Assembly: GCA_900239685.1 (NCBI GenBank)
Contig: OENT01000524.1
Location: forward strand, 39,853 to 103,852
From: Rotaria macrura
Taxonomy: Eukaryota; Rotifera; Eurotatoria; Philodinida; Philodinidae
Reading direction: 5' to 3'
DNA length: 64,000 bases
Of this stretch, positions 49,073 to 61,617 are shown piece after piece. Within the stretch, counting starts at the first letter, position 1. Each line of letters opens with the position of its first letter. The position numbers and the translations under genes are program-made. The notes under the pieces were generated by a model. That model was not told the DNA's origin and ran no database searches. It saw only the letters and a list, made by a program, of their open reading frames with translations.

Positions 49073-50750
49073 TTTGTTAGATTGGCTCCTTTAAAATTTG
49101 AATAGATCATCATTGGCAGCTGTCGTCACATCTTGCTCTTCGTTTTCTTTTCTTTTATTTTCTAGTGAGAATAACTTTCCCTGAATAATGAATACGAAAG
49201 TTCTTCGCCGTTCTAATATCATTGATTGTTCTCTTCTTTCTCAACTCTATTCGCTTCGTCAAAATGATGATCTATATAAGAACAAGTTTCTCCCGCTCGG
49301 GTGATCGATGACGACGTAGCCCAATGGCAAAAAAGCGACAACTCAGATTCAATTAGTCGCAGAATATGTGCGACTAGTATACAGCGCAATTAAACTTATA
49401 CGATAGAGAGGAAAACAGAGAGAGAGAGAGAGAGAGAGATGGGAGGGGGATGGCAAGACATTGTTAACGTTCTTCCTTTTCTTTCTTGATATCTTTTATA
49501 TAAACAGTATGTTTCTTATGTAAGAATAAGCCCAAGGCCAATAGGCGAAAATGAGTCTTAACTTCTTTATTATTGTTTTCATCGCAGTCAGTTTGTATAT
49601 CAACTAGCGAAAACATTTCAAATGACATTTATTGACGACTATTAATCTTATTCTCCATCGATCTTATGTTTATTTTCTGCATTTACACAAAGAAATACAA
49701 TTATAGTTCGTATTGTTTTCCTTCGCTAGAAATAATTGACTAAACTCGAGTTGATTTCAAAAAAAGAAACAAGCTTTTATCTTAACATGATAATCTTATC
49801 AATGCAGAACATAAATTAATTTCTCGTTGATCTGAAATAAAAGATAAAACCGTCTCTACATTGATGCAACTTACAAGTTCAATCATCGATTCTTTGTGCA
49901 TCATCCGATAAATGTCAATTACTCTTCACTATCGATATTAATTAAATTTATTTTCATTGATAATTAACCTTCGCAGAAAATAACATTCTATCGCAACAAA
50001 TACACTTCATCGTGCTGTTTCCTGTGTTTCGATTCGAAGACACTAAGCAAACAACAGTTCTCATTCCGTCCGAAGTTTATCGAAGCGTGTTCTTTCTATT
50101 TTTGAAGCTGATGAGAAAATATTCTTCGAACGTCAAATATGATCGATGTTTTGCTTGTCATTTTAGATAACACATATCGATCGAAATTCTTGCTCTTCTG
50201 CTTACACGCTAATTACATATATCGAGATATTTATGAATGAGTAGGAGATTTTGAGTGAACGAATCCAATCGAAGAACAGAGAATTGTTATTCATGACAAC
50301 AAATTTATCAACAAGAAATGATAATAAAAATAGTTTTTCTTTAGGTGCTTTGATTAATGTAGGAAACATGCATGTCACGAATTATATTTCTTTTATTTTA
50401 TTTGCTCTCCAAAGCATTTTAAGAGGAAATTAAGAAACTAGTTGTTTTACACAGCGACAGAAAGTATTTCCGTGTCAGGCAAATCTTACTTTTTTTCAGC
50501 TTCTTCGACTTTTCTCGACTACGCTTCCGATGAAAATTATGAATTATTCGGAGAAAATATATCATAGACTCAATACATTATAAGATAATCCCTTCAGGAA
50601 TATGCGCTCTCTCGCTAAAAACTAAAATAATCAGAAGTTCCTTTTTCCTCTACGGAAATCTGCAGTTCATTTTTCCAAACTGTAACTTCAATTTGTCACA
50701 ATTACGGTCAAATATGCATGGGAGTGTTACTTTTTCTTTCAAACTTTTAT
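49073..50750. other. Upstream flank of the GPCR gene; (GA)n microsatellite
   Basis: An acceptor-like TTTTAAAG (minus strand, AG at 49089-49090) lies 17 bases before the GPCR ATG. A (GA)n run of about 24 bases at 49416-49439 is followed by a G-rich stretch. The rest is AT-rich and no gene was seen. Confidence 0.4.
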
Positions 50751-52700
50751 GTCACTTCTTCATCTTCAGAGAAATGAACCGTTGAATGCGCCATCGAACA
50801 GCCTGGTTTTCTGCAATGGCCCAAAGATTGTAAACGTTGATGAAATTTCTCTCGAATGGTCTTGACGAAAAATGAAATTTATACACACAGGACTGACTGC
50901 AATGTCAATGAGAAACATTTCAATCAGATTCGACATATACGTAGCTGTTGACCAGGAAAACAGAGACAAGAAAGATTGATTTCGTTCTATTCGAACATCG
51001 GTTGTGCCAACAATGTCAGAGGAAAAAATGCTCTTTTTCTTTTCTTCGCTCATTCAGAGTTTCCATAATAGTCATCGGTAATTTCATATTTATTATGAGG
51101 AACAAAAAGTATTTTTCTCTGAGAGGATTCGTCTGAACTTGGCTGATCAAGGTTGGCACAGTTCTCATATTTATGACACTTCATAGAATAGACTTCGACA
51201 GATCTTCATAGAGGAAAAGTTGAAGTGAGACGGAAAACCAACAAAATTTCTTTTTACGTTCGAAAAAACACTTGTCCCACGTTGTGCTTTTTATTTATGC
51301 CCATATTAATCTAGACAATGAATCGTCATTACAGAATTGATATGTGTTTTTTTATTGTCGACATTTATGTTTCGATGATTTATATCATAGTATTGATGAC
51401 GCGAGGAAAAGAAAGGCGATAACAGGAAGAATAGCGTACATTAATATGATGCGTTTATCTATTTGGTTAAAATCGCTTATCAGAGATATAAGTAAATGAG
51501 TCCAATACATTAATGTGATCTATTATTATAATAACATTAATGTAAGTCGTGGGAACAAATCGGAAATCGACTAACTTCCGGAATTAATAGAATTCATGTA
51601 TTTGTCGGCGCAAGATTTAACACTGGTTTACTTGCTACTGATTTCAGACCGGTTTTGTCATGTCTAAAATGACATTGACCAGAAAAACTGTTCTCACTCT
51701 CTTCATGTCAGAGAAAATCTTGAGAGCAAATTTATACAGTAATATGGTTGTCGGATGAGATTAATCTTGTTCGGATTATTTCCTATTTAGTTCCACGTTG
51801 ATTTCTATGATAGCACGTATTCTAGAATCCCTTATCGGTTTAGTCTATCTATGTCTTTATTGAATATCAGAGATACGTAAGCTCAAAATTCAACAGTGAC
51901 CATCGATTTGACGGCTCTTAGAAATCTGCGACATTCTATTGTAGCAAATCTCTATGCTGTCATTCATACCTTGTCGTTTGTCGACTATTCAAGTGTCTAT
52001 TTTTCAAACTTGGCAAATACTTTCTACGAAACATGTGTAAAGCCACACTGTTCTGTATGTTGGTTAGGACCTTACACATATGAATTAAAGGATTAACCAC
52101 TGATATCAAATTTACAAAAGACATCCGAAATCGAAATCAACCTGGAAAATTAAGTTGACCCCTATGCGCATCTTAAAAATGTGCTTTTCAACTTCGAGTT
52201 TTATTGGAAATTTCTTGTGAGCTGTTCTCTTTTGACTCCTGTCAAAAATGAGCTCAATTTCAACGTTATAAAGGCAGTTGAAATTCATTCGAGGGTTTAG
52301 AAAATGATAAAAAACGTGAAACTGCAGTTCATTGAAAACAAGAAGATAAAAACTTCAGTGGAATCAATGATTGACTAGAGCCGAATGGAGCTCGTTCGAG
52401 AAATCATCGCCGAAACCGAAAGTTCGAGGAACGAGGTGACCAGGCGCATAGATTTCACTTTTGACTAAGTTCAAGTCCGATTAGTAACATGATTCCTCGT
52501 CAAATCGATTCAACTCGGTAATCAATGAGAAACGAAGTTTTCTAACGAAGAAGATCTGACCTAATTAGTTTTAACATCGTAAGACTGGCGAGGAAAGGAT
52601 TAACATGAAGCAATCATGGAAATTCGGTACATTCAATCGAGACTATCCGAACCCGATGGATGGATTACTTATTCACGCGACTGATGCTATCTAGTGAACG
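50750..52700 (+). pseudogene. Second tract of apparently decayed coding DNA
   Basis: Plus-strand segments of coding appearance with interruptions: near 50776-50990, NSLVFCNGPKIVNVDEIS then FIHTGLTAMSMRNISIRF and VAVDQENRDKKD after a stop; near 51100-51200, SERIRLNLADQGWHSSHI; and 51896-52096 VTIDLTALRNLRHSIVAN with FYETCVKPHCSVCWLGPY, open for 66 codons. Frames change between these. Family unknown. It may be a continuation of the 38.8-47.4 kb tract, interrupted by the GPCR gene, or a different dead gene. Confidence 0.3.
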
Positions 52701-53145
52701 ATAGAGATACTCAAACAAACAAACACTCAATATTGTTGTCTGGCAAGGTGTTCACACCGAGTGGCAGAGGTTCCTTGGAAAAAGAGTTCTGCCGTACCGA
52801 TTTCGAATTTTCATTCGGACTTCGATTCATCGTATGATCAGACTAAAACTTATTAATTAATCGACAGAAGGTAAACTCGATCCCAATCAAATTGGATAGT
52901 TTCGAGAGAGAAACACTCGTGTGCTAAATCGCAGAGATTTTACTTCTTATTCAATAATTTGATTGTGTGAGATAATTCAATATTCGAACAGCGTATTCTT
53001 GACTTTCTCGCGAGGTTATTTAGTTTACATGACCATATGCGACGTGTCTTTTTCTTTTCTATTCAGCTATTTATTTTCTTGTTCACCTCTCTCGATGTTA
53101 ATTGAAAATAAATTATTTGATTTTATTGTCACACGCAATATTTAA

Positions 53146-53740
53146 GGCCCCCCCCCCCNNNNNNNNNNNNNNNNNNNNNNNNNNNNNNNNNNNNNNNNNN
53201 NNNNNNNNNNNNNNNNNNNNNNNNNNNNNNNNNNNNNNNNNNNNNNNNNNNNNNNNNNNNNNNNNNNNNNNNNNNNNNNNNNNNNNNNNNNNNNNNNNNN
53301 NNNNNNNNNNNNNNNNNNNNNNNNNNNNNNNNNNNNNNNNNNNNNNNNNNNNNNNNNNNNNNNNNNNNNNNNNNNNNNNNNNNNNNNNNNNNNNNNNNNN
53401 NNNNNNNNNNNNNNNNNNNNNNNNNNNNNNNNNNNNNNNNNNNNNNNNNNNNNNNNNNNNNNNNNNNNNNNNNNNNNNNNNNNNNNNNNNNNNNNNNNNN
53501 NNNNNNNNNNNNNNNNNNNNNNNNNNNNNNNNNNNNNNNNNNNNNNNNNNNNNNNNNNNNNNNNNNNNNNNNNNNNNNNNNNNNNNNNNNNNNNNNNNNN
53601 NNNNNNNNNNNNNNNNNNNNNNNNNNNNNNNNNNNNNNNNNNNNNNNNNNNNNNNNNNNNNNNNNNNNNNNNNNNNNNNNNNNNNNNNNNNNNNNNNNNN
53701 NNNNNNNNNNNNNNNNNNNNNNNNNNNNNNNNGGGGGGGC
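53146..53740. mobile_element. Poly-C/poly-G terminal-repeat element, interior unsequenced
   Basis: TTAA (53142-53145) is followed by GG and an 11-base C run (53148-53158), then 574 N (53159-53732), then a G run (53733-53739), C and TTAA (53741-53744). The ends are thus inverted and flanked by TTAA on both sides, as in the fully sequenced element at 57423-58457. The gap is most likely a sequencing or assembly failure at the homopolymers. Frames reported across the N are meaningless. Confidence 0.55.
53159..53732. other. Assembly gap (N)
   Basis: 574 undetermined bases. Confidence 1.
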
Positions 53741-53744
53741 TTAA

Positions 53745-56700
53745 CGGCTTCGGCGAAATATTTTCTTCACTTCGTCTGATTTGGGTTTGAAGCAAGAGAA
53801 TTCGAAGACTGAACTATGCATGAAGAAGTATTCCCAATTATCTTGTGTAGATTATACAATCTGCTTGTGAAAAGCGTTTTTTTTTCTTTTGTTATTTTCC
53901 ACAGTAAAATATTCTTATTAGTTGTCATTAATGTTTTTATCTCGAGTCGATGCACCACGTGTCGTAAACGATGGTGCACTTAGTCATGTGTAAATTATCA
54001 GAAGACGTCCCAATATAGATTCAATAAGGCTCGATCTAGGCTTTGCAGAAGATGATCTTTCCCATTCGATTGCGAGGAATTAGAAGTTGACTTCTCGGTT
54101 TTTTTAGATTCTTTCTCATTCACACGTATTCAAATAAAAAAAAACTTTCGAAAACAGAAAAAAGAATATTGGGCTCTCGAAGGACTTACAGTTGTCTTAT
54201 GAAATTAATATTGTGGTATTACCATTGAATAGCCTGATATTAATATACTTGCAGAGATCCGACACTCGCCGAGTTTACTCGCTTTTACTTAGAATGTTAT
54301 TCTTGATGAATAAACGGCAAATATTTTAGGATATCTTTCTATTTTATGTAATTATTTCTAAGCGTTTCGATTTCAAGTGAAGTTTATCAAATCGGGACAA
54401 TAAACTAGTGTGCAGGGTGTCTCAACAATCAGCTTAGAAAAGAAAACTATATCTTTACAGATTGATGAACAAATGAGCTGATGTTTTTCGCGATGGTAGA
54501 GGATACTTCCAAGTTTCTATTCAACTGGTAGCAGCTTATTAACAATATTCAAATCTAGCATCATCTCTACTTGAACACGGTGTTTGACCTTTTCCCAACA
54601 CACTTCTATCAGTTGTCAACCACAAAAAATAGAAACGTATCCTAAATTTTATTCGCAAATTCTATTTTGTAGAGGTTGTTATACTGATAATTTTACTTAA
54701 AAAAATTTGTTCTCTTTCATCAAGAACTGACGGTATCAGGGTCAAAGTAGGAGAAAATGTCACATGCTTTCACCAGCACTATCAATAAGGAAAAATGCTA
54801 GCCTCTGAATACACAGTTTCTTACAATCGACACTGTGGAAGCAGTATTCAGGTTGATAGTAAGGATACGTTTCCGTATCGAAGATGTAGACGACGACGGT
54901 TCTCAGTTCAGTTGCCGTTTCTAAAATGAAAAGTAAGTGTGTGACTTGAAGTTCCTCGAAATAGAGACCCGGAGCACTTGTCTACCGTGAAATACTTCTG
55001 AGCTCTCATTAACTTTTATTTCTAAATATTTCGATGTTTCTTCCCTCGAAAATGTTACACGAAAGATACCTCTCTTCATTTAGATTTTGCATAAGGGAAA
55101 GCTTAGGAATTAGTTTAAAATTCTCAAAATATTTTGAATTTCGGAATGGAAAGTTCACTGGAAGTTAAGCATACCGAAAGAAACTCGGTTCGTAAGCGCA
55201 CGTGTAAAAGGATACGATTGTCTCATCCGCATTTGGAATAGATAGCTATGATTTACTTCATTGTGTGCTTCGAGAAAATCAACTGTAACCAGCCTTTCAT
55301 CCTCTGTGAAATAGTCGGTCTATTTGAATAAACTACGGCGAAGATATTCTGTGTTTTATTTGGTGAAGAAACATTTTGAGTCATAGAACAAAATAAACGT
55401 TGATTCTCATACAAAACATGGAATTATTTTACTTGAAATCGGTTTTCAAAAATATCTGCGGACAAGTAGATCTTAGCAGAAGTAATTTGTATGTAAGCAC
55501 GAATGAATGCATTCAGAAACAATTCAATGTGGTCTTATTTGCACAATGTAGATGAACGCCCAGAAATCAATATGTAAATAGAGCATTATATTTGATATTA
55601 AAATGATAATCTCGTAAGAGATGCTCCAGAATAAATAACGCTTCTCGTATTCCATCTGTATCATCGTGAATTCGATTATGTTTCCATTCTAGGACAATTC
55701 TTCGTTTATCTGCTTAACAAACCAGTTAAAAGTAAAATCGAATCATTTTCAGCTCCAGGCAAGACGATATGCCAATAACGAATTGATCAATATAAATTTG
55801 TCGATACGTAAATTGTGCCTTGCGGGAACAACTATTTTCTCCATGGCCACTCTGTTTCCCAAATTCTTCAAAGACTTCGTTTGCACTTATTCAAGAACAA
55901 CTAGTATTGAAAGTCAACAATGTCAATCTGTTCGAATTAGACTTTTCGTGAGCAAACGTGAGACTTTTACCTCAAATAGAAATTTTCATTCGACATATAA
56001 TTCATTCTAAATCGATTGAGCATTAATTTTACGCAGGAACTTTTCAGTTTTAACTGGAGAAAATAATTTCTTTAAATAATCGAAGCAATTAAAAAGAAAT
56101 AATATACGAGTCTTTCACACACAATCCAATTATCTTTTCTTCATGTTTGAGATCTCCTGGTTATGTGAATACACGATTTCTCGAGCCATTGGCACGAAAT
56201 TTATAATAGAAGCTCGAAATCTTCTATGGAAATATCCGTTGAATATTTATTGATTAGTTTCTACCGTAAGATAACAGGTAGTTGGAGCACAGAAAAGAAA
56301 TATTTAGTCTAATTAAGTATGAAGAATGTTTATTTTCCCGTGAGATTATAAAACTCTTTTCAACTTGAGCCAATAACAGACACGGACGATTTATTGGATG
56401 AGGCAATCAATCAATATTGAACTTCTTATATGTTGGTCCTATCATAAATGAATTGAATAGTTACGGTAAAGTGAATTGCCTGTTTTTAAAATTTTTCACC
56501 ATTTAAATTTGAGTGGATGAGTAATTGACTTAGTGCTAGAGTTCAGCGGATAGAACTTGTATCTGGTTTAGTCCTGATTGAGATTTAAAAATGACTTTGC
56601 TGGTGGAAATTGAGTAGAACAGAGTTTCGGATTTCATCCAGTCTTGTCGACAGTAGAAGACGATCCTATCCTCATTATTACGTGATTGAAATTACAATGG

Positions 56701-57418
56701 ATTCAAAAGTGGAAACAGTTTACTAATCATCAAATAGAACTGATTCTAGAAACGTTTCCATGTCGTCGACGCAGCCATTACGGCTACCAACTCGGGAAAT
56801 TTCATCGTGAATATTCAAATTCTAGTTCAGGTTTTGGGAACAAACACTTGTGATGAAGCGATTCCAGATTTAGATTGTACGTTCCACACCCATGAAATGA
56901 CATCGAAACTCTGATATTTTCTGGAAAATAGTACACTGTCATCAGTCAAACTTCTCATCTCACTCTCGGTGCTCATCATTACTTCATTGGCCACTTTCTA
57001 CTGCCAAACAACGGCGCAAACGTCGACGGTCCCTCTCATTAATAAAACCAGTATTAAAATACACAGGATAAATGAGTAATCGGAACGACAAACTACTGGA
57101 AAATATGAATTATGAACATTACGAATGTGATAATAACACAGAAAATAATTCTATTTAGAATTTAGTGGATAAAAAATTCAAATGTCTTCGAAATCATCGC
57201 GTCATCGATTTTTCAACAAAGTTGGAAAAGGGTTTATTGTCAAATTTACTTTGTTTGATAAAAACATGTTTGAGAATTATTTAGATCGAGAAAACCCATT
57301 TTCTGAAACATCTGTTTGTGTTTTTAATACCATTTCCGCTCATAAGCCTTCACCATAGTCAATTCTCACGGGAAATCGAACAGGAAAAGATCGTAATCGG
57401 AGAACATGGCATGTTATA
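53745..57418. other. Gene-poor interval with possible coding relics
   Basis: No intact gene. Short coding-like plus-strand pieces occur near 55415-55550 (YLKSVFKNICGQVDLSRS) and 56690-56840 (QKWKQFTNHQIELILETF), each ending in stops. A 75-aa frame at 55783-56010 is not recognisable. Evidence is too weak for separate calls. Confidence 0.3.
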
Positions 57419-57422
57419 TTAA

Positions 57423-58457
57423 GCTGCCCCCCCCCCCTAATTTATATTTTAGCTTCTGATCGTCCGATCTTACTGAAATTTTTAGAGACGGTATATCTAG
57501 TGGTTGGTATGTTACGAAAAAATTTCAGTTCAAAACATTAACTCTGTCAGGATTTACCTATGGATTATGGGTCAAAACGGGGGTTTCCGCGTTTCCCAAA
57601 TTTCTCAGTCATTTCAAATGCTAGAAAGTTCGGGTAACTTTTAAAACATATGAAAAGAACATAGCACTACAACTAGACAAAGGCCAATTTGTTTTTTTGT
57701 TTGCAATTTTTTTTCATTGAACCTTATCTCATCCAATATAGCAAAAATAGGACACACATTGTAAAATATTTTAGTCTCATGACATATTAAGCACAATATC
57801 TAAGCTCCTGGCTCTGTTAAGTTCTAGAGCCGGTCAGTCGCTTCATTTTGACACCAAGAAAAACTCTCTAGTGCTTAAAATGGCGGAGAAATTCGGGAAA
57901 TAGAAACTGTTAAAACAAAAACCCTATTTTGAGAAAAACACAAAGAAAGCTTTAGAAGTGAAATCCAAGACTTTTCTACGATAAACTAGTGTGAAATAAT
58001 ATTTTTCAATGATTTCCCATGAGCCGATGATTAAAAGGGATTGAATGGACTCATGCAGAGTTGTAAGATACCCACAGTCCACATCCAAGCCCAAACCCTT
58101 AACTTACACATCAATGGTTTGTATTTTCTAGTAGCATAACCAGAGTCTTTGAGTGTCCTGTATCTTTGCTTTAGAGCATGGGTCCCAAATATAACTTATG
58201 GAGATCGATATTGGACTCATATGATGAGTTGCTATCGAAAACAATTTTGAATCAAAGTTTGCGAAAAAATTAGTATTTCCTGAGCCCGAACAGAGAAGAG
58301 TAGTGGGTTTCAGAAAAATGGATGTTAAACCATGAAAAATCATCATGAAATACATCAATTATAGTGCGTTCGATGGCCGACACTTTGCTCTATCAAACAC
58401 ATCGAAAAATTGATGAAAATTGACTTTTTAGAGTCGGCGGGGGGGGGGGGGCAGGGC
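57423..58457. mobile_element. TTAA-flanked element with poly-C/poly-G terminal inverted repeats
   Basis: TTAA at 57419-57422 is followed by GCTG and an 11-base C run (57427-57437). At the other end a 13-base G run (58439-58451) is followed by CAGGGC and TTAA (58458-58461). Read on the minus strand the right end is GCCCTG then the C run, so both ends share GC...TG-C(n). The 1035-bp interior has no convincing coding frame (76 aa at most, minus strand). TTAA duplication is the hallmark of piggyBac-type insertion; that this is a piggyBac-dependent MITE is inference. Confidence 0.65.
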
Positions 58458-58461
58458 TTAA

Positions 58462-60394
58462 AAAAATGTAAAGTAAAACTTCATTGCCGAAGTTTTCGTT
58501 GACATGTTATCAACTGTTTTCTTTTAAAAACTCTTCTCGTCACTTCCAATGAACTTCTGTAACTTAAATCAACAAAAATGTCTGGTATAAAATTTTCAAT
58601 ATTCTTTTAAACAATATCAGATGAGAACACAGTTTTTCAGTGCTGCCACATCGATAGGTTTGTGTCGGCAAAATTCTGATTGATCGTGATAAGTAAAAAG
58701 TTACAGAAAAAGCTGTCGAGAGAACTGAATCTATTATTTTTTGCACTAAAACTTCACATTTATACGAATGAGTAAATGCCCGTTTCCCTTCCTCTCCATC
58801 ACTTGGCCATGAGAAGTGATGGATCTTCGTGGAAGGAATAGATGTCCGTTCTATTTTGAGATTTGAATTTCCTAGACCATTATCATTGTTAGTTGACCGA
58901 GCTCAATCGAAAGAGATACTATTACTCCGAACAATGATTAGAAGCGAGATGTTCATTGTTGAATGAAACCAATCGGTCGACTAGTACACTCTAGCACAGT
59001 AATAGTATGTGCCAATGTTGCACATGAAATCTATTTTAATAGTGAATTCTCTCATGTCGGAAGATCTTAAAATTTAAACAAGATGTACAAAATCCAAAAC
59101 TTGAACAAGCATCTTGTTTTCGTTAGATAGAAGTCATCGAACTAGAAGTTTGTTTCATGAAAAAGGAGCCGACGCATTTTTTCTTGATTTTCTTCTACAA
59201 GACATGCAATGTTTTGTAGAAATTCTTTCTCCTTTTCGTCGAACATTCAATTTGTAAAAATAATATCGACGTTCATTAGATGAGGAAGAGAAAATTCTAA
59301 ATCTAAAATGCAACGCCCTATGCTCGGTTTTTTTCATCGCTTTTTATACAAGTCTTTTAAAGGTTTTTCATGAAAACAATTCTCTTAAAAGTTGCAAAGT
59401 TTTTTCTATGAAACTCGAAAACATTTTGCTGTAATTTTGGAAGTTGTACTCCTTATTCAAACGTCATATTCAACGAGATACTAGATACACGGTACAATAC
59501 TGCGTACTTTTAAATTGTACTTAAGTGAATTTCTCGTTCTGAGTTACTGAAAATTACTTCGCTTCATTTTCCAGTCGTAATCATTTACCTAAATGTTATT
59601 AGCTAACCTGTATACTCCAATCTTTTATTTCTTTTTTTCGTATGCAAATGATAGTTTCGATTTTTGGGATCTGAAGCAGACAATTATGCAAGTTTCTGCA
59701 CCGTTTTTTTTAACATAGCACGTAAAAGACATTCTCAAGAATTCTACGTTCATTTGTGAATGTGACCTTTGTCTTTATCGACCTTCACGCGCTCGAAATT
59801 ACAAATGTTGAGCGAAACGAAAATGTATTTCTATTTCTACAAGTTCTGGTTTCAAAATGAGATTGATTCAAAGTGAAATAGGTTTTGATTTCATTTCAGT
59901 GAAAATTTTAGTTTGCACTGATCGAGAAAAAAATCCTTTCAAGTCATTCAATTTTAGGAATTCATAAATTGCTTAATGAACAAAATCATAGAATGAATTT
60001 AGTCATTGCAGCACAGTGAATCTTCTCGAAAAACCTGTTTCTTCCAGGTTTCACATTCTTCAATACATAAGGTAAGGTATTTTAATGGGATTTATAAAGA
60101 CTTGAACGAAAGGTACCGTAGATTACTATTCGAAACAGGTTCATTACGCACAGTCAGTGCAATAACAAGAATATAGAGAGAATGAGAGATAGAAAGGAAG
60201 TAGAAACGGATCTATGAGTTTAGGAAAATCTATTCCTGTAAGATGTCGCTTCTAGTCAATGTGGAACAGAATAAACGAATAAGATTGGTTGTGAAAACAA
60301 CATAGAAGCACTCACATGATTGATAGATGGATAGTTTCTGCGATGTAAGAATAACGAAATCGAAAGAAACAAGTTTGAGAAAAGATTGAAAACT
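58462..60394. other. Intergenic, nothing recognised
   Basis: AT-rich flank before the two plus-strand genes. No repeat or RNA gene seen. Confidence 0.4.
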
Positions 60395-60601
60395 ATGGCA
60401 GATCCAGGACCTTTACAACGCTCAGCTGAAGTCGACGATTTGAGATGTTTAACGGAAAATGATGAAAAGGGAAAATTCGGTAATAATGAACGAGGAAAAA
60501 GTTCACTTCATCGCAGTGAAGAAATGGAAGATTTGGCTCATTTGTCACCACATGATGTTACTAAGCCTCTGTTTAATGATCGATATATGAAACATCACTA
60601 G
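60395..60601 (+). CDS. Small acidic protein with an internal duplicated motif, unknown function
   Basis: Single-exon 68-aa protein starting at the ATG in AACTATGGC. It has no signal peptide or membrane span. A ten-residue motif occurs twice: LQRSAEVDDL at about residues 7-16 and LHRSEEMEDL at about 41-50, each followed by a hydrophobic pair and a polar turn. The linker is Gly/Asn/Lys-rich and the C-terminus is KPLFNDRYMKHH. The repeated charged motif looks like a short linear or helical binding element, but I do not recognise the family. It lies 155 bases before the calcium-sensor start in the same direction, so it could share its promoter region or be an alternative upstream exon, though it has its own stop. 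Confidence 0.5.
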   Translation: MADPGPLQRSAEVDDLRCLTENDEKGKFGNNERGKSSLHRSEEMEDLAHLSPHDVTKPLFNDRYMKHH

Positions 60602-60756
60602 TGTTGCACTCATGGATAACTTTGTTTTCTCATTTTTTTTATTTATGTTGATAATTTTTTACAAAGGTTTTTTTTTAATGAATTAAATATTGTCACATAT
60701 CATTAAAGAAAGAAAAACTTAGTTAGATTAATGTATTTAAATTTCAGTATTAGAGA
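60602..60756 (+). promoter_or_regulatory. Short spacer with 3' splice acceptor before the calcium-sensor ATG
   Basis: T-rich sequence ends in AAATTTCAG (AG at 60746-60747), nine bases before the ATG at 60757. Such a close acceptor suggests trans-splicing, possibly from a transcript shared with the upstream small gene. Confidence 0.4.
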
Positions 60757-61472
60757 ATGGGCTCAATAGCAACAAAAAGGCGTGCACCACCAGAACTATC
60801 TCCGACGCAAATCGAGCATTTGAAAGAACGAACACGAATGAATGAGGATCAAATTCAGAAATGGTTTCGTATGTTTTATTATATTCGACTGAAAACCGAG
60901 CACGACTTCATTTAAACATAAAGCTTTCTCTCTCTCTAGATGAATTTCATCGTGATTGTCCTGATGGTCTCTTAACGCAAAAACATTTTCTTCAAGTTTA
61001 TAATCAAGCATTCCCAACTGGAAACGCAAAACAATATGCTAAACGAATATTTCTCACATTTGACAAAGATAATTCAGGTTTGATTTCATCTTTATTCAAG
61101 ACTTTGTTCTTTTGTATTTCTTTCATGATTGTCTTAGGGAAAATCGATTTTAATGAATTCCTCTTGGCGATTGATTTGTTTGAAAATGGAAAATTAGATG
61201 AAAAACTACGTTATGCCTTTGAATTATATGATCTTGACAAAAATGGATTTCTAAGCAAGTCTGAAATCGAAACAATCATTAAAATGGTTCTTTCACTTCG
61301 AGGTGAAGCCAACAATGAACGTTTACAGCATGATATTATTAAATATTTGAATAGATTTGTTCTGAAATTCGATCAGAATGCCGATATGAATATTAGCACC
61401 GAAGAATTCTGTAGAATATGTTCACAAGATGAATATCTTCAACAATTTTTATCGCCTGATTTTGCATCTTGA
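60757..61472 (+). CDS. Neuronal calcium sensor family protein (recoverin/hippocalcin-like)
   Basis: Exons 60757-60868, 60940-61077 and 61138-61472 (introns 71 and 60 nt) give 194 aa, the usual length for the family. The start MGSIATK has Gly2 and Ser-like context compatible with N-myristoylation, hence a calcium-switched membrane association is likely. EF1 is degenerate with the family hallmark Cys-Pro (RDCPDGLLTQKHF). EF2 (D79-E90, DKDNSGKIDFNE), EF3 (D115-E126, DLDKNGFLSKSE) and EF4 (D162-E173, DQNADMNISTEE) have the acidic ligands needed to bind calcium. Partners typical of the family are kinases, channels and receptors; which applies here is unknown. The basic N-terminus (KRRAPP) differs from NCS-1 or recoverin. 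Confidence 0.92.
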
Positions 61473-61611
61473 AATCAAGTCGATGTTTCTCTTTCCGAAA
61501 TTCAACTCATTCTTGAATGCTCTATTTGTATTTTTTGATTTTTATAATCTCATCTTTTCTTCTAGTCAATATTGAAGATTAACGTTAACTTTGTTTTCTT
61601 TAATGGAACAT

Positions 61612-61617
61612 AATAAA
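61612..61617 (+). terminator. Polyadenylation signal of the calcium-sensor gene
   Basis: AATAAA about 140 bases after the stop codon. Confidence 0.5.

Noticed and set aside
49305-49400. TAGCCCAATGG resembling a tRNA A box
   Set aside because: No B box follows at the expected distance.
53102-53795. Long frames of 225 and 217 codons on both strands
   Set aside because: They are open only because they cross 574 N; there is no information inside.
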